Below the pieces are notes generated by a model. It had not been told where the DNA came from and did no database searches. It saw only the letters and a program-made list of their open reading frames with translations. Source: an uncultured Bacillota bacterium (GTDB lineage Bacteria > Bacillota > Clostridia > Christensenellales > UBA1242). From it: a stretch of DNA of 64,000 nt. A program made the position numbers and the translations under genes. The stretch's first letter is position 1; the number at the start of each line of letters is the position of its first letter. Below are positions 26,221 through 35,546 of the stretch, piece by piece. The stretch is from positions 16,879 to 80,878 of the forward strand of contig CAMMTJ010000001.1 of assembly GCA_946499835.1 (NCBI GenBank). The letters run 5' to 3'.

Positions 26221-27516
26221 TTACAAAACATACTTTTTGAGGTCAAATCTGCGTTTTGTTTCTTTGAAAGCATTTTGAACATATTGTTTGTCAATAACAA
26301 CTTCATGCATTGGCTCTTTTCCTGTCGCATTGAAAGATATATCTTCAAGGAGTGATTCCATAATTGTGTGGAGCCTTCTTGCTCCAATATTTTCACTTGT
26401 CTCGTTTTCAGCAACAGTCATTTCAGCAATCTCATCAATGGCATCGTCAGTGAATTTCAGTTCAACATTATCCACTTTCAATATGCTTGCATATTGCAAA
26501 ATAATTGAATTTTTGGTTTCTGAAAGGATTTTCTTGAAATCTTCCTTTGTCAAATTGTCAAGGTCAACTCGTATTGGGAAACGTCCTTGAAGTTCTGGAA
26601 TCATATCAGCGATGTTTGACACGTGAAATGCACCAGAGGCTATGAAAAGAATGAAGTCTGTCTTGACATTGCCATATTTTGTTGCAACCGTGCAACCTTC
26701 AACGATTGGAAGAATATCTCTTTGCACACCTTCTCTTGAAACATCTTGGTTGTTTGATCCACCGCTCTTGCCAATAATCTTATCAATCTCATCAATGAAG
26801 ATGATGCCTTCTTCCTCAGTGCGTCTGATTGCCTCAGCGTAAACATTGTCTTGATCGATAAGTTTATCGCATTCCTCTTGTGTCAAAAGTTCTCTTCCGC
26901 GTGCAACAGTCATCTTTCTCTTTTTATGTTTTGCAGGCATAAGTCCATCAAACATTGATCCAAGAGTTATCTCTGGCCCGCCCAAACTAAGCATAGGTTT
27001 TGGATTGTCAAGCACAACAAGATCAATGGTCTCATTTTCAAGTTTTCCATTTTGAAGAAGAGTGAGAGTGTCATCTTTGTCAACTGTTTTTCCCTCACTT
27101 CTCCATGTGTCACAGACGGCATCAAGAAGTTTTTTCTCAACAATAGGCGCAACCTTGTTTTCAATCTCATGTGCCTGCTCATCCTTGACCATACGCACAG
27201 CAACTTCAACAAGATCTCTCACCATGCTTTCAACATCACGTCCAACATAGCCCACTTCGGTATATTTTGTTGCCTCAATTTTGATAAAAGGTGCTTTGAC
27301 AAGTTTTGCAAGTCTTCTTGCAATTTCTGTTTTGCCCACACCTGTTGGACCTTTCATAATGATATTTTTTGGTGTGATTTCTTCTTTCATTTCTTTTGGC
27401 AACTTGCTTCTTCTATATCTATTTCGAAGTGCAATGGCAACTGCCTTCTTTGCTTTTGGCTGACCAATGATATATTTGTCAAGTTCTTCAACTATTTGTT
27501 TTGGTGTAAAGTCCAT
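26221..27516 (-). CDS. hslU: ATP-dependent protease ATPase subunit HslU (ClpY)
   Basis: A 431-residue AAA+ unfoldase that feeds proteins to HslV. Walker A GPTGVGKTEIAR at about residue 56, the inserted I-domain, Walker B IIFIDEIDK near 235, and sensor and C-terminal helices are all present, and the C-terminus KRRFDLKKYVL is the type that docks into HslV. I chose the ATG at 27516 (AGGAGG 7 nt upstream), which leaves 1 nt between the two genes; the longer open frame to 27573 lies inside hslV. Confidence 0.95.
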   Translation of the reverse strand: MDFTPKQIVEELDKYIIGQPKAKKAVAIALRNRYRRSKLPKEMKEEITPKNIIMKGPTGVGKTEIARRLAKLVKAPFIKIEATKYTEVGYVGRDVESMVRDLVEVAVRMVKDEQAHEIENKVAPIVEKKLLDAVCDTWRSEGKTVDKDDTLTLLQNGKLENETIDLVVLDNPKPMLSLGGPEITLGSMFDGLMPAKHKKRKMTVARGRELLTQEECDKLIDQDNVYAEAIRRTEEEGIIFIDEIDKIIGKSGGSNNQDVSREGVQRDILPIVEGCTVATKYGNVKTDFILFIASGAFHVSNIADMIPELQGRFPIRVDLDNLTKEDFKKILSETKNSIILQYASILKVDNVELKFTDDAIDEIAEMTVAENETSENIGARRLHTIMESLLEDISFNATGKEPMHEVVIDKQYVQNAFKETKRRFDLKKYVL

Positions 27517-27517
27517 A

Positions 27518-28057
27518 TTATACCTCCTCGACAATGATGTGCTCGTTTGTGAAAACGCAAATTTCACTTGCAATTTTCAATGCCTTTTCAGCAATTTCTT
27601 TGGCAGAGAGTTTTGTGTTTTGCATAAGTGCCTTTGCGGCAGCGTAAGCATAATTTCCACCAGAGCCGATAGCGCATATCCCTTCATCAGGCTCAATAAC
27701 ATCACCCACGCCAGAAACCATCAAAAGTTGATTTTTGTCTGCCACAATCATCATGGCGTCAAGTTGCCTTACAGCCTTATCTTCTCGCCAAGTTTGAGCA
27801 AGTTCGACAGCGCTTCGCATAAGGTTGCCTGAAAATTTGTTGAGCATACCTTCAAACTTCTCAAAGAGTGAAAAAGCATCTGCCACTCCGCCTGCAAAAC
27901 CGATAACCACTTGGTCGTTGTAAATTCTTCTTACTTTTCTTGCATTATTTTTGAAAATGACGCTGTTTGAAATGGTCACTTGTCCATCACCTGCGATGGC
28001 AATTTTTCCATTTCTTTTCACGCCACAAATTGTCGTTCCTCTAAACATGCTTTCCAT
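27518..28057 (-). CDS. hslV: ATP-dependent protease subunit HslV (ClpQ)
   Basis: A 179-residue N-terminal-nucleophile peptidase. The mature catalytic Thr is in [14 protein letters not shown], followed by AIAGDGQVT. Start: ATG at 28057 has AAGGAGG 9 nt upstream, and ATG at 28048 is also possible; either way a short propeptide must be removed to free the Thr. The start lies within the 3' end of the TrmFO-like gene (17-nt overlap), so translation is coupled. Order trmFO-hslV-hslU is conserved in Bacillota. Confidence 0.94.
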   Translation of the reverse strand: MESMFRGTTICGVKRNGKIAIAGDGQVTISNSVIFKNNARKVRRIYNDQVVIGFAGGVADAFSLFEKFEGMLNKFSGNLMRSAVELAQTWREDKAVRQLDAMMIVADKNQLLMVSGVGDVIEPDEGICAIGSGGNYAYAAAKALMQNTKLSAKEIAEKALKIASEICVFTNEHIIVEEV

Positions 28058-29303
28058 TGAAACATCCCTCCTTATATTTTTCTATCAAATAAAAACTTCT
28101 CTTAAAAAGAAAATCTTGTTTGCCTCTCAGTGTTTTATACACCTTTTGCATAGATATTATATCATAATTTGCCTCTATTGGGTCAAATTTTATTGTGTTT
28201 TGAGTGATTTTTTTCATCATTGAGCCGATCGCCGTCTCTGATGGAATAGCCACCATCTGCTTGTGACTGACATAGCTCAAAACATTATGTCCAACATACA
28301 GTCCCATTGCCATACTTTCAATATGTCCAAACACGCCCGCCACATTTCCAGCAAAAAAGACATTCTCAAACTTTGTGCTTTGCCCAAAGGCATTTATCAC
28401 AAAAGGCGCGTTGATATATGAATTTTCAAATGACTTGCCTATTTCCATAATCACGCATTTTTCAAGTCCGTCAATAGAATTGATGATCTCATATTGTGCT
28501 TGTGGTGGAAGTTGTGATGAAAATCCTTCAAGCACATAGCCTTTGTCCTCTTTTGTGAGTTTTATGACAGCATAAGGCTTTTTGTCAAGAGAGGAAAGGT
28601 AGATTGGTCTCATAATATTATTTTTAAGGCAATCTTTTTCTTTTGCAACCATACTTTCAATCGTTTGAGGATTTTTTGAAATGTTTATTCCTTTTTCAAG
28701 AAGAGTATTTCTTTCTTTTATGATCTGGTTGCAAAGCGCAATATATTTTTCGTAGTCAAGTGGAATATAAAAATGCTTGTCATCGCCATCTTTAACATAG
28801 AGTTTTTCTTCATCAACGCCTTGCAAGATTGGATAACGACAACAGTTGTCATGAAACCTCATGCTTCCATAAAGATTTTTAAGCCATGCAAAAAGACCGC
28901 CCTTGGTGTGCGGGCCCGAGGCAACCACATTGACTTCTTCAAGATTAAGATCACTCACACAAAGATTGAAATATTCTATTCTTTTGTGTTTTTTGACTTT
29001 TTCAAGGCCATATGCAAGCAGTTTTTTGGCAAGACAGCGTCCGCTCATCTCTTTTCTCAACTTGCTTTCTTTTTCAATAAGAGCACTACCAAGAGTGTGG
29101 AGTTCCCCTCGGAGCAAATCTCTTGCAAGGTTTTGCGCGTCACCCCCTCCGCCAAAAACTTCACAATGACAGCAGTCACATTCATAATCACTTCCGCAAT
29201 CAAAAATGTGCACATTTATGCCATGGTCTGCCAAAAATAGTGCACACTCAATACCTGCAAATCCTGCTCCAATAACATTGACAACGTGACCTTTACTCTT
29301 CAT
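28041..29303 (-). CDS. trmFO: TrmFO-like FAD/folate-dependent tRNA methyltransferase, divergent
   Basis: A 420-residue flavoprotein with the Rossmann start [19 protein letters not shown] and the C-terminal block [17 protein letters not shown], then [13 protein letters not shown], which are diagnostic of TrmFO, the enzyme that makes m5U54 in tRNA with methylene-tetrahydrofolate. Gene order topA-trmFO-hslV-hslU supports it. Oddities: a Cys-rich insert [16 protein letters not shown] near residue 40, where family members have a simple CSNS, and no Cys at the second catalytic site (KNPQTIESM where others have GCxPIE). It may be a diverged or changed enzyme. Confidence 0.8.
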   Translation of the reverse strand: MKSKGHVVNVIGAGFAGIECALFLADHGINVHIFDCGSDYECDCCHCEVFGGGGDAQNLARDLLRGELHTLGSALIEKESKLRKEMSGRCLAKKLLAYGLEKVKKHKRIEYFNLCVSDLNLEEVNVVASGPHTKGGLFAWLKNLYGSMRFHDNCCRYPILQGVDEEKLYVKDGDDKHFYIPLDYEKYIALCNQIIKERNTLLEKGINISKNPQTIESMVAKEKDCLKNNIMRPIYLSSLDKKPYAVIKLTKEDKGYVLEGFSSQLPPQAQYEIINSIDGLEKCVIMEIGKSFENSYINAPFVINAFGQSTKFENVFFAGNVAGVFGHIESMAMGLYVGHNVLSYVSHKQMVAIPSETAIGSMMKKITQNTIKFDPIEANYDIISMQKVYKTLRGKQDFLFKRSFYLIEKYKEGCFNGKHV

Positions 29304-31371
29304 TATTCTCCTTATAGTCGCACTCAGAATTTGAACACTTTGTCACTTTTCCTTTTCTTATAATTGCACTTCCACATTTAGGACATTTTTTGCCAGTTGT
29401 GATGTCCCAACTCATGAATTTGCAATCAGGATATCTTTCACATGAATAATAAATTTTTCCCTTCTTGCTTTTTCGCTCGATCATGTTTGCCCCACATTCA
29501 GGACAAATGCCGGCAACTTTTTTCTTAACTTCCTCTTCAAGAGGTTTTGTGTTTCTGCATTTTGGGAAGTTTGAGCAAGCCAAAAACTTGCCATAACGCC
29601 CTTCTCGTATCAACATCTTGCTTCCGCATTTTTCACAAACTATATCAGTCTCTTGTGGAGGCTCTTTCATAGTCAGCGTGCTTGCATCTGCCTTTCCAAG
29701 CAGTGAAGAAAAACCATTCCAAAAAGATTTGACAACGTCATGCCAATCTTCATCAGTCTCAACAATATCGTCAAGCCTTTGCTCCATATTTGCAGTGAAT
29801 TTTACATTTATGACAGGTGAGAAAAACTTGTCAAGATAGTCAGTCACATTTCGTCCAAGTTTTGTTGGAACAAGATATTTTCCTTCTTTTTCAGCATATT
29901 TTCTTGCAGTAAGCACGGTGACAGTGGCAGCATAAGTTGCTGGTCTGCCAATGCCTTTCTCTTCCATTGCCTTAACAAGAGTTGCTTCTGTGTATCTTGA
30001 TGGTGGCTTTGTGAATTTTTGTTCATTCTTTATTTCCTTGCATGGCAAAATCTCGCCCTCTTTCATAACAGGAAGTTTGCCCGCCATTGAACTGTCTTTG
30101 TTGTCATCTTCAACAAATTCTTTATACACAGCAGTATATCCAGGAAACTCCATAGTCTTTCCAGTGACCTTGAACCCATATGATTCAACAACAAAGGTTG
30201 CCGACACATTTGAGTATTCAGCCTCAATCATTTGACTGGCAAGAAATCTTTCGTAGATGAGTTTGTAAAGCCTATAATTGTCAGATGACAATGTTTCTTT
30301 CACACGCTCTGGTGTCATTTCCATAGAAATAGGTCTTATTGCTTCGTGCGCATCTTGTGCATTTGCTTTGGTTGAATAAATATTTGGCTTTTCAGGCACA
30401 AACTCAGCACCAAATTTTTGTTTGATAAATTGACGGCAACTCTCTTGCGCATCGGTAGATACTCTCACGGAGTCCGTTCTTATGTAAGTGATAAGGGCAA
30501 TTCTTCCTTCCCCTTTCACTTCAACACCTTCATAAAGTTGTTGCGCAGCAGATGTTGTTCTATTCAAACTCATTCCAAGTTTGTTGAGAGCATCTTGTTG
30601 CATTGTGCTTGTGGTAAATGGTGCTGGCGCATGAGATTTTGTCTTGCTCTTTTTGAGTTTTTCAAGCAGAAAATCTTTGCCTTTGATCTCTTCAAGAACG
30701 CTGTCCACTTCTTCTTTTGAATGGAGTTCAATTTTCTTGTTGTTTTTCGTCCCCAGAGTTGTTTTGATTTCACTTTCATTCTTTTTCAAAATTGCATTAA
30801 CAATCCAGTATTCTTCTGGTTTGAAGTTTTCAATTTCTTTTTCTCTGTCCACAACAAGTTTAAGTGCAACTGATTGCACTCTTCCAGCACTGAGTTTTGG
30901 TGCAATTTTCTTGCACAAAACTGGTGAGAGTTTGTATCCCACAATTCTGTCAAGCACTCTTCTTGCCTGCTGGGCATCGACAAGTTTAAGGTCAATCGCT
31001 CTTGGATGTTCAAGTGCTTTGGTGACTGCTTTTTTTGAAATTTCGTTAAATTCAATTCGGCATTTTTGTTCTGGATCATAATCCAAAATGTTTGCAATAT
31101 GCCAAGAAATTGCCTCCCCCTCGCGGTCAGGGTCGGTTGCGATCAAAACTTGATCTGCTTTCTTTGCCTTTTTCTTCAAGTCTTCTATGAGTGCTTTCTT
31201 TTCAGGCACAATCTCATAACGAGGCTCAAAGTTGTTTCTCATATCAATGGCAAAAGATTTTGCTGGCAAGTCACGAATATGTCCTTTTGTTGCAAAAACT
31301 TCATATCCATCGCCTAAATATTTTTTAAGTGCTTCACGTTTGAAAGGTGACTCTATTATGACAAGTTTCAA
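29293..31371 (-). CDS. topA: DNA topoisomerase I
   Basis: A 692-residue type IA topoisomerase that relaxes negative supercoils. Toprim Asp/Glu motifs (VIIESP, TDPDREGEAISWH), catalytic Tyr in ITYIRTDS (near residue 300), and three C-terminal zinc-ribbon repeats (CEKCG, CPECG and CPKCG with matching CSNFPKC, CERYPDC and CSNSEC). I chose the TTG at 31371: GGAGG lies 8-9 nt upstream and the protein then starts LKLVIIESPFK as in the family; a longer in-frame ATG at 31419 overlaps dprA. Overlaps the TrmFO-like gene by 11 nt. Confidence 0.95.
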   Translation of the reverse strand: MKLVIIESPFKREALKKYLGDGYEVFATKGHIRDLPAKSFAIDMRNNFEPRYEIVPEKKALIEDLKKKAKKADQVLIATDPDREGEAISWHIANILDYDPEQKCRIEFNEISKKAVTKALEHPRAIDLKLVDAQQARRVLDRIVGYKLSPVLCKKIAPKLSAGRVQSVALKLVVDREKEIENFKPEEYWIVNAILKKNESEIKTTLGTKNNKKIELHSKEEVDSVLEEIKGKDFLLEKLKKSKTKSHAPAPFTTSTMQQDALNKLGMSLNRTTSAAQQLYEGVEVKGEGRIALITYIRTDSVRVSTDAQESCRQFIKQKFGAEFVPEKPNIYSTKANAQDAHEAIRPISMEMTPERVKETLSSDNYRLYKLIYERFLASQMIEAEYSNVSATFVVESYGFKVTGKTMEFPGYTAVYKEFVEDDNKDSSMAGKLPVMKEGEILPCKEIKNEQKFTKPPSRYTEATLVKAMEEKGIGRPATYAATVTVLTARKYAEKEGKYLVPTKLGRNVTDYLDKFFSPVINVKFTANMEQRLDDIVETDEDWHDVVKSFWNGFSSLLGKADASTLTMKEPPQETDIVCEKCGSKMLIREGRYGKFLACSNFPKCRNTKPLEEEVKKKVAGICPECGANMIERKSKKGKIYYSCERYPDCKFMSWDITTGKKCPKCGSAIIRKGKVTKCSNSECDYKENNEE

Positions 31372-31396
31372 GTTAAATTTCCTCCAAATAACCGCC

Positions 31397-32470
31397 TTAT
31401 ATGAGTGAATAAACTTCACCTGGCAGTCTTCTTATTATTCCACGAATTTCCAAAGTTGTCAAACAACTATTCAAAATATTTACCCTCAAATTGCAATTTT
31501 TTGACAAATATTCTATGTCAAAATCACCATTTGAAAGCAAATTTACAATTTCTTGCTCTTCGAAAGACAACTGCATTTGCTTTTTTGGTTGTTCAGTCTT
31601 GCTCATGCCAAGACTTGACAAAATGTCTTCAACGCAAAGCACACATTCCCCTTGTCCAGACCTGATGATGTCATTTGGCAGTTGTGATTTTTCACTTGTG
31701 ATGTTGCCAGGGATTGCAAAGAGTTCTCTGCCATAATCTAGCGCAAAATCTTTGGTGTGAATTGTTCCACTTTTTATGCCAGCCTCAGTTATCAAAACCC
31801 CATCGCTGAGCCCTGCAATTATTCTGTTTCGCTGTGGAAAAGAATATCTTGTCGCTTTCATTGATGGACAATATTCACTGATAAGCAACCCATCCTTTGC
31901 GATTGTGTCTGCAAGAGATTGATGCTCTGCTGGATAAATGTTGTTAAACCCTGACCCAAGCACAGCGATCGTCTTTCCTCCAACCTCCAACGCTTTTCTG
32001 TGAGCAATGCTGTCAACTCCATAAGCAAGACCGCTGACAATAACAACTCCGCTTTGAGCCAACTGCCCAGCAAATCTATCGGTCATCATGCGACCATAGT
32101 TTGATGGCATTCTTGATCCCACGATGGCGATTGATTTTTTGCTTAAAAGTGACAAATCACCTTTGCAAAAGAGAAAGTATGGTTTATCTGGCAAAAAAGC
32201 AAGTTTTTCTGGATAACTTTTTGAAAATATGGTCAAAAGCGTGATTCCACTCTCTTCCAAATTTCTTTGATATTGTCTTAGCCTCACCTCAGATGCACAT
32301 ACCTGCATGTTTGCATAAAGTTCTTCTCCCAAAATCTTTGCAAGGTCTTTGATTTTGAAAAATCTATCAATTGAGATATGATCTCCCAGTTCATCCAAAA
32401 TCTTTTCCATTTTTTTATTGGAAATTTCAAATTGTGATAATAGCAAAAATAATTTCTCTTCTTCTGTCAC
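31397..32470 (-). CDS. dprA: DNA processing protein DprA (Smf)
   Basis: A 357-residue protein that loads RecA on incoming single-stranded DNA during transformation. The Rossmann-like core is clear: IAIVGSRMPSNYGR, VSGLAYGVDSIAHRKAL, TIAVLGSGFNNIYPAEH, and a C-terminal winged helix. The GTG at 32470 is preceded by GGGGG 5 nt away and overlaps the comM-like end region; a TTG at 32482 is less likely. Together with the ComM-like gene upstream it suggests a transformation pathway, though no com pilus genes are in view. Confidence 0.92.
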   Translation of the reverse strand: MTEEEKLFLLLSQFEISNKKMEKILDELGDHISIDRFFKIKDLAKILGEELYANMQVCASEVRLRQYQRNLEESGITLLTIFSKSYPEKLAFLPDKPYFLFCKGDLSLLSKKSIAIVGSRMPSNYGRMMTDRFAGQLAQSGVVIVSGLAYGVDSIAHRKALEVGGKTIAVLGSGFNNIYPAEHQSLADTIAKDGLLISEYCPSMKATRYSFPQRNRIIAGLSDGVLITEAGIKSGTIHTKDFALDYGRELFAIPGNITSEKSQLPNDIIRSGQGECVLCVEDILSSLGMSKTEQPKKQMQLSFEEQEIVNLLSNGDFDIEYLSKNCNLRVNILNSCLTTLEIRGIIRRLPGEVYSLI

Positions 32471-32472
32471 TT

Positions 32473-34005
32473 TTACCCCCAATATTTTCTATCCAAACTT
32501 CGATATCCTATCGCTTCTGCAATATGAGAGGGAAGGATATTTTCTTCTCCTTCAAGGTCGGCAATTGTTCTTGCAACTCGCAAAAGTCTGTCATGCGCTC
32601 TGGCCGAAAGTTTGAGTTTCTCAAAAGCATTTCGAAGAAGAGACTCTCCCGCTTCATCAAGCACGCAATATTTTTTCGTTTGTGGCACGCTCATCTTTGC
32701 ATTGCAAAAATTCTTGCTATTTTTGAAACGCCTTAGTTGCACTTCTCTTGCCTTGTCCACCCTTTCCTTTATTGAGGCTGAACTTTCCTCTTTGTTTTCA
32801 CTTTTGAGGTCAGAATAAGACACATTGTCCACTTCGACATGGATGTCAATTCTGTCCATGATTGGCCCAGACAATTTTGACAGGTATTTGTGTATTTGTG
32901 CTGGCGTGCAACGACATTCTCTGTCCTTGGAGCCAAAATTCCCACAAGGACATGGGTTCATGCTTGCAATAAGGGTGAAATTTGCAGGATATGTGATCGT
33001 TGCATTTGCCCTAGCAACAGTTATCACCCCATCTTCAAGTGGTTGACGCAATGTTTCAATAGTGTGTCTGCTATACTCGGGCAATTCATCCAAAAAGAGA
33101 ACGCCGTTGTGTGCAAGCGATATTTCACCAGGTCTTGAATTGTTTCCACCACCTGTCAAACTCACTGTGGTTGCAGTGTGATGTGGTGAGCGAAAAGGTC
33201 TTGTCGCCACTATACCCGTTTTGAGATCCAGTTCGCCTGCTATTGAATGAATTTTTGTCACTTCAAGTGCTTCTTCAAAAGTTAAGTTTGGCAAAATTGA
33301 TGGAAAGCATTTGGCAAGCATACTCTTACCGCTTCCAGGAGGGCCAATCATCAAAAGGTTATGCCCACCAGCCGCAGCAATTTCAAGTGCACGCTTAGCC
33401 CTTGCCTGCCCTTTAACATTGGCAAAATCAAGTGGATATTCCCTTTGCAAAGTGATGTTTTCAAATGAGCAAGCATCCACTTTTTGAACGTCCAACTGCC
33501 CAGCCAAAAATTTTACACACTCATCAAGTGATGAAAGTGGATAAACTTCAATTCCTTCAATAAATCCTGCTTCAACTGCATTATCTTTTGGCACAATAAA
33601 TTTCTTAAATCCAGCCTTTCTTGCCGAGATAAGAATTGGCAAAACACCTCTGACTTTTTTGATCATTCCGTCAAATGAAAGTTCTCCCAAAAAGACAAAA
33701 TCTCTATGCCTCTTTATTCCATTTTCACCGCTTGTGGCAAGAATAGAAATTGCGATTGCAAGGTCATATAGTGAACCCTCTTTCTTCACATCTGCTGGTG
33801 CAAGGTTTGTGGTGATACGCTTTGAGGGATATTCAAATCCGCTGTTTTTGATTGCCGTGCGCACTCTTTCCTTTGCTTCTTTGATTGCCGTGTCTGCCAG
33901 TCCGACTATATCAAATTTGGGCAGTCCATTTGACACATCAGTCTCAACATCAACTTGAAAACCGTCAATTCCTTTAAGTCCAAAACTTGCCACTTTTGCA
34001 AGCAT
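32473..34005 (-). CDS. comM: ComM/YifB-like AAA+ Mg-chelatase-family helicase
   Basis: A 510-residue protein: an N-terminal Lon-like/S5-fold domain (MLAKVASFGLKGIDGFQVDV), a central AAA+ module with Walker A GPPGSGKSMLAK (about 222) and Walker B GVLFLDELPE, a zinc-like loop NPCPCGNFGSKDRECRC, and the C-terminal helical domain ending in AIGYRSLDRKYWG. ComM is a branch-migration helicase that extends transformation heteroduplex. It is followed at once by dprA, the usual order. Strong family call; the competence role is known from homologues. Confidence 0.92.
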   Translation of the reverse strand: MLAKVASFGLKGIDGFQVDVETDVSNGLPKFDIVGLADTAIKEAKERVRTAIKNSGFEYPSKRITTNLAPADVKKEGSLYDLAIAISILATSGENGIKRHRDFVFLGELSFDGMIKKVRGVLPILISARKAGFKKFIVPKDNAVEAGFIEGIEVYPLSSLDECVKFLAGQLDVQKVDACSFENITLQREYPLDFANVKGQARAKRALEIAAAGGHNLLMIGPPGSGKSMLAKCFPSILPNLTFEEALEVTKIHSIAGELDLKTGIVATRPFRSPHHTATTVSLTGGGNNSRPGEISLAHNGVLFLDELPEYSRHTIETLRQPLEDGVITVARANATITYPANFTLIASMNPCPCGNFGSKDRECRCTPAQIHKYLSKLSGPIMDRIDIHVEVDNVSYSDLKSENKEESSASIKERVDKAREVQLRRFKNSKNFCNAKMSVPQTKKYCVLDEAGESLLRNAFEKLKLSARAHDRLLRVARTIADLEGEENILPSHIAEAIGYRSLDRKYWG

Positions 34006-34075
34006 TTTGCCACCTCACTTTGATTAAAGTATAACAAACTTGCCACCTCTTAACAAAACAATATACCGACAAAAT

Positions 34076-34106
34076 AAAAAATCTCTCATTTTTAAGTGAG
34101 AGATGT
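34076..34106 (-). terminator. Rho-independent terminator
   Basis: ATCTCTCACTT, AAAA, TGAGAGAT and a T-run on the minus strand at the end of the AlkD-like gene. Confidence 0.8.
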
Positions 34107-34751
34107 GATAAATTGTTTTTGTTCTTTTGAAAGCCTAAAACTATCGCGACATTTTTGAGCGGTTTTCTTTTTGACATCTTTGTCTTGAATTTGAAGAAAA
34201 TAGTCTTTTGCAATGTCAAAGTTTTTTATAAAAAACTCACAAAAAGCCCATGCCTGTGCCATTTTTATGTAATAAAGTTGTGATTTTATCTCGCTGATAA
34301 GTTTCGCACTTTCCTTAATATATTTTTCTCCTGCAAAAAATTTCATGAGCCCAATTATTCCTGTTCTCACAACAAACTCATCGCCATCGGTCAAACATTT
34401 CTTGAAAAATGAAAAAGCCTCATCCTTGCCATTCAATTTTTTAAGACTTCCCACAATAACGTCAACAGCGCACCAGTTGTCAAAATATGAAAGCATTGAT
34501 TTCAACCCTTGCAAAACGGTTTTGACATCTTTTTCATAAGAGAGCAAAAGCCCTTTTGCAAGCACCTCTTCAAGTGAAGAAGGTTTTACCTCAGCAAAAG
34601 TCACCCCGTTCCCTGCAAGCACTTTCACCTCTTTTCTCAAATTTGGCAAAGCGACACCATAGATTTGAAAATCGGTGCTGATTATTTTTTTATTGAAAAG
34701 AGCAAGTTTTTGATTTTTGTTTTCTTGCAAAAATTTCTTTAATTTGTCCAT
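34092..34751 (-). CDS. AlkD-like DNA alkylation repair protein
   Basis: A protein of about 219 residues made of repeated helix pairs (HEAT-like), with QIYGVALPNLRKEVKVLA near residue 30 and DNWCAVDVIVGSL near residue 90; the Trp-Asp type residues are those used by AlkD glycosylases to flip out alkylated bases. Enzyme activity is inferred from the family. The start is uncertain: ATG at 34751 gives the family-like N-terminus MDKLKKFLQE, ATG at 34769 is in frame, and no SD is seen for either. Confidence 0.75.
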   Translation of the reverse strand: MDKLKKFLQENKNQKLALFNKKIISTDFQIYGVALPNLRKEVKVLAGNGVTFAEVKPSSLEEVLAKGLLLSYEKDVKTVLQGLKSMLSYFDNWCAVDVIVGSLKKLNGKDEAFSFFKKCLTDGDEFVVRTGIIGLMKFFAGEKYIKESAKLISEIKSQLYYIKMAQAWAFCEFFIKNFDIAKDYFLQIQDKDVKKKTAQKCRDSFRLSKEQKQFITSLT

Positions 34752-34802
34752 ACTGCAATATGATAGCAAATTTTAACAAAAAAAGCAAGGAAGATGGCAA
34801 CA

Positions 34803-34827
34803 AAAAAACATCGCTTTTGCGATGCTT
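34803..34827 (-). terminator. Rho-independent terminator of rplS
   Basis: GCATCGC, AAAA, GCGATG and a run of seven T on the minus strand, a few bases after the rplS stop. Confidence 0.85.
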
Positions 34828-34831
34828 TATA

Positions 34832-35182
34832 TTAGTTATTGTCTGCTGATTTGATTTTTGCGGCCTTTCCTGTAAGTTCTCTCACATAATAGAGTTTTGC
34901 TCTTCTTGGACGACCTTTTCTCACGATTTCAACCCCAGCAATAAGTGGTGAATGAAGTGGGAAAGTTCTCTCAACGCCAACGCCATTTGAAATTTTTCTT
35001 ACAGTGAAAGTTTCTCTAACGCCACCATTTTTCTTTGCGATAACCACGCCTTCATAGGCTTGAACACGTTCTTTGTCGCCTTCTTTGATTTTCACGCCGA
35101 CTCTAACTGTGTCACCAACATTGAAAGCAGGAAGATTTTCTTTCATGTTTTCTTTCTCGATTTGGTCAATAATGTTAGCCAT
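34832..35182 (-). CDS. rplS: 50S ribosomal protein L19
   Basis: A 116-residue ribosomal protein with the family blocks [54 protein letters not shown] and [11 protein letters not shown]. It sits at the 30S-50S interface. AGGAG precedes the ATG. It is not next to trmD/rimM here, unlike in many Bacillota, so the usual operon is broken up; it has its own terminator. Confidence 0.96.
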   Translation of the reverse strand: MANIIDQIEKENMKENLPAFNVGDTVRVGVKIKEGDKERVQAYEGVVIAKKNGGVRETFTVRKISNGVGVERTFPLHSPLIAGVEIVRKGRPRRAKLYYVRELTGKAAKIKSADNN

Positions 35183-35282
35183 TGTATTTCTCCTTTTAAT
35201 AGATTTTTGATAAGATGTTTTTGCATTTCACCCAATTTTTTCATAACATCTCATTTAACGGGTGATTTTGTGGTTAATTTTT

Positions 35283-35465
35283 TTAGCCTCTTTTTCTTGC
35301 TCTTTTTCTTGCTGCTTCACGTTTCTTTTTCTTTGCAACGCTTGGCTTGTCATAGGCTTCTTTTCTTCTGATATCGCCGATGATGCCATCTTTTTGGCAT
35401 TTTCTCTTAAATCTTTTGAGAGCACTTTCAAGGCTTTCGTTTTCGCCTACCTTAACAGTTGTCAA
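35283..35465 (-). CDS. rpsU: 30S ribosomal protein S21
   Basis: A 60-residue, very basic protein ([20 protein letters not shown], with an Arg/Lys-rich tail) matching S21. The start is TTG at 35465 with AAAGGTGG upstream; no ATG fits. It follows mtaB, an arrangement common in Bacillota. S21 helps 16S rRNA pair with the Shine-Dalgarno sequence. Confidence 0.94.
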   Translation of the reverse strand: MTTVKVGENESLESALKRFKRKCQKDGIIGDIRRKEAYDKPSVAKKKKREAARKRARKRG

Positions 35466-35546
35466 TCTTTTTCACCACCTTTTATTTTCAAGTTCTGTGA
35501 TAGAATATCACAATTTTATCGCAATTGTCAAGACTTTTTGCTTTTT

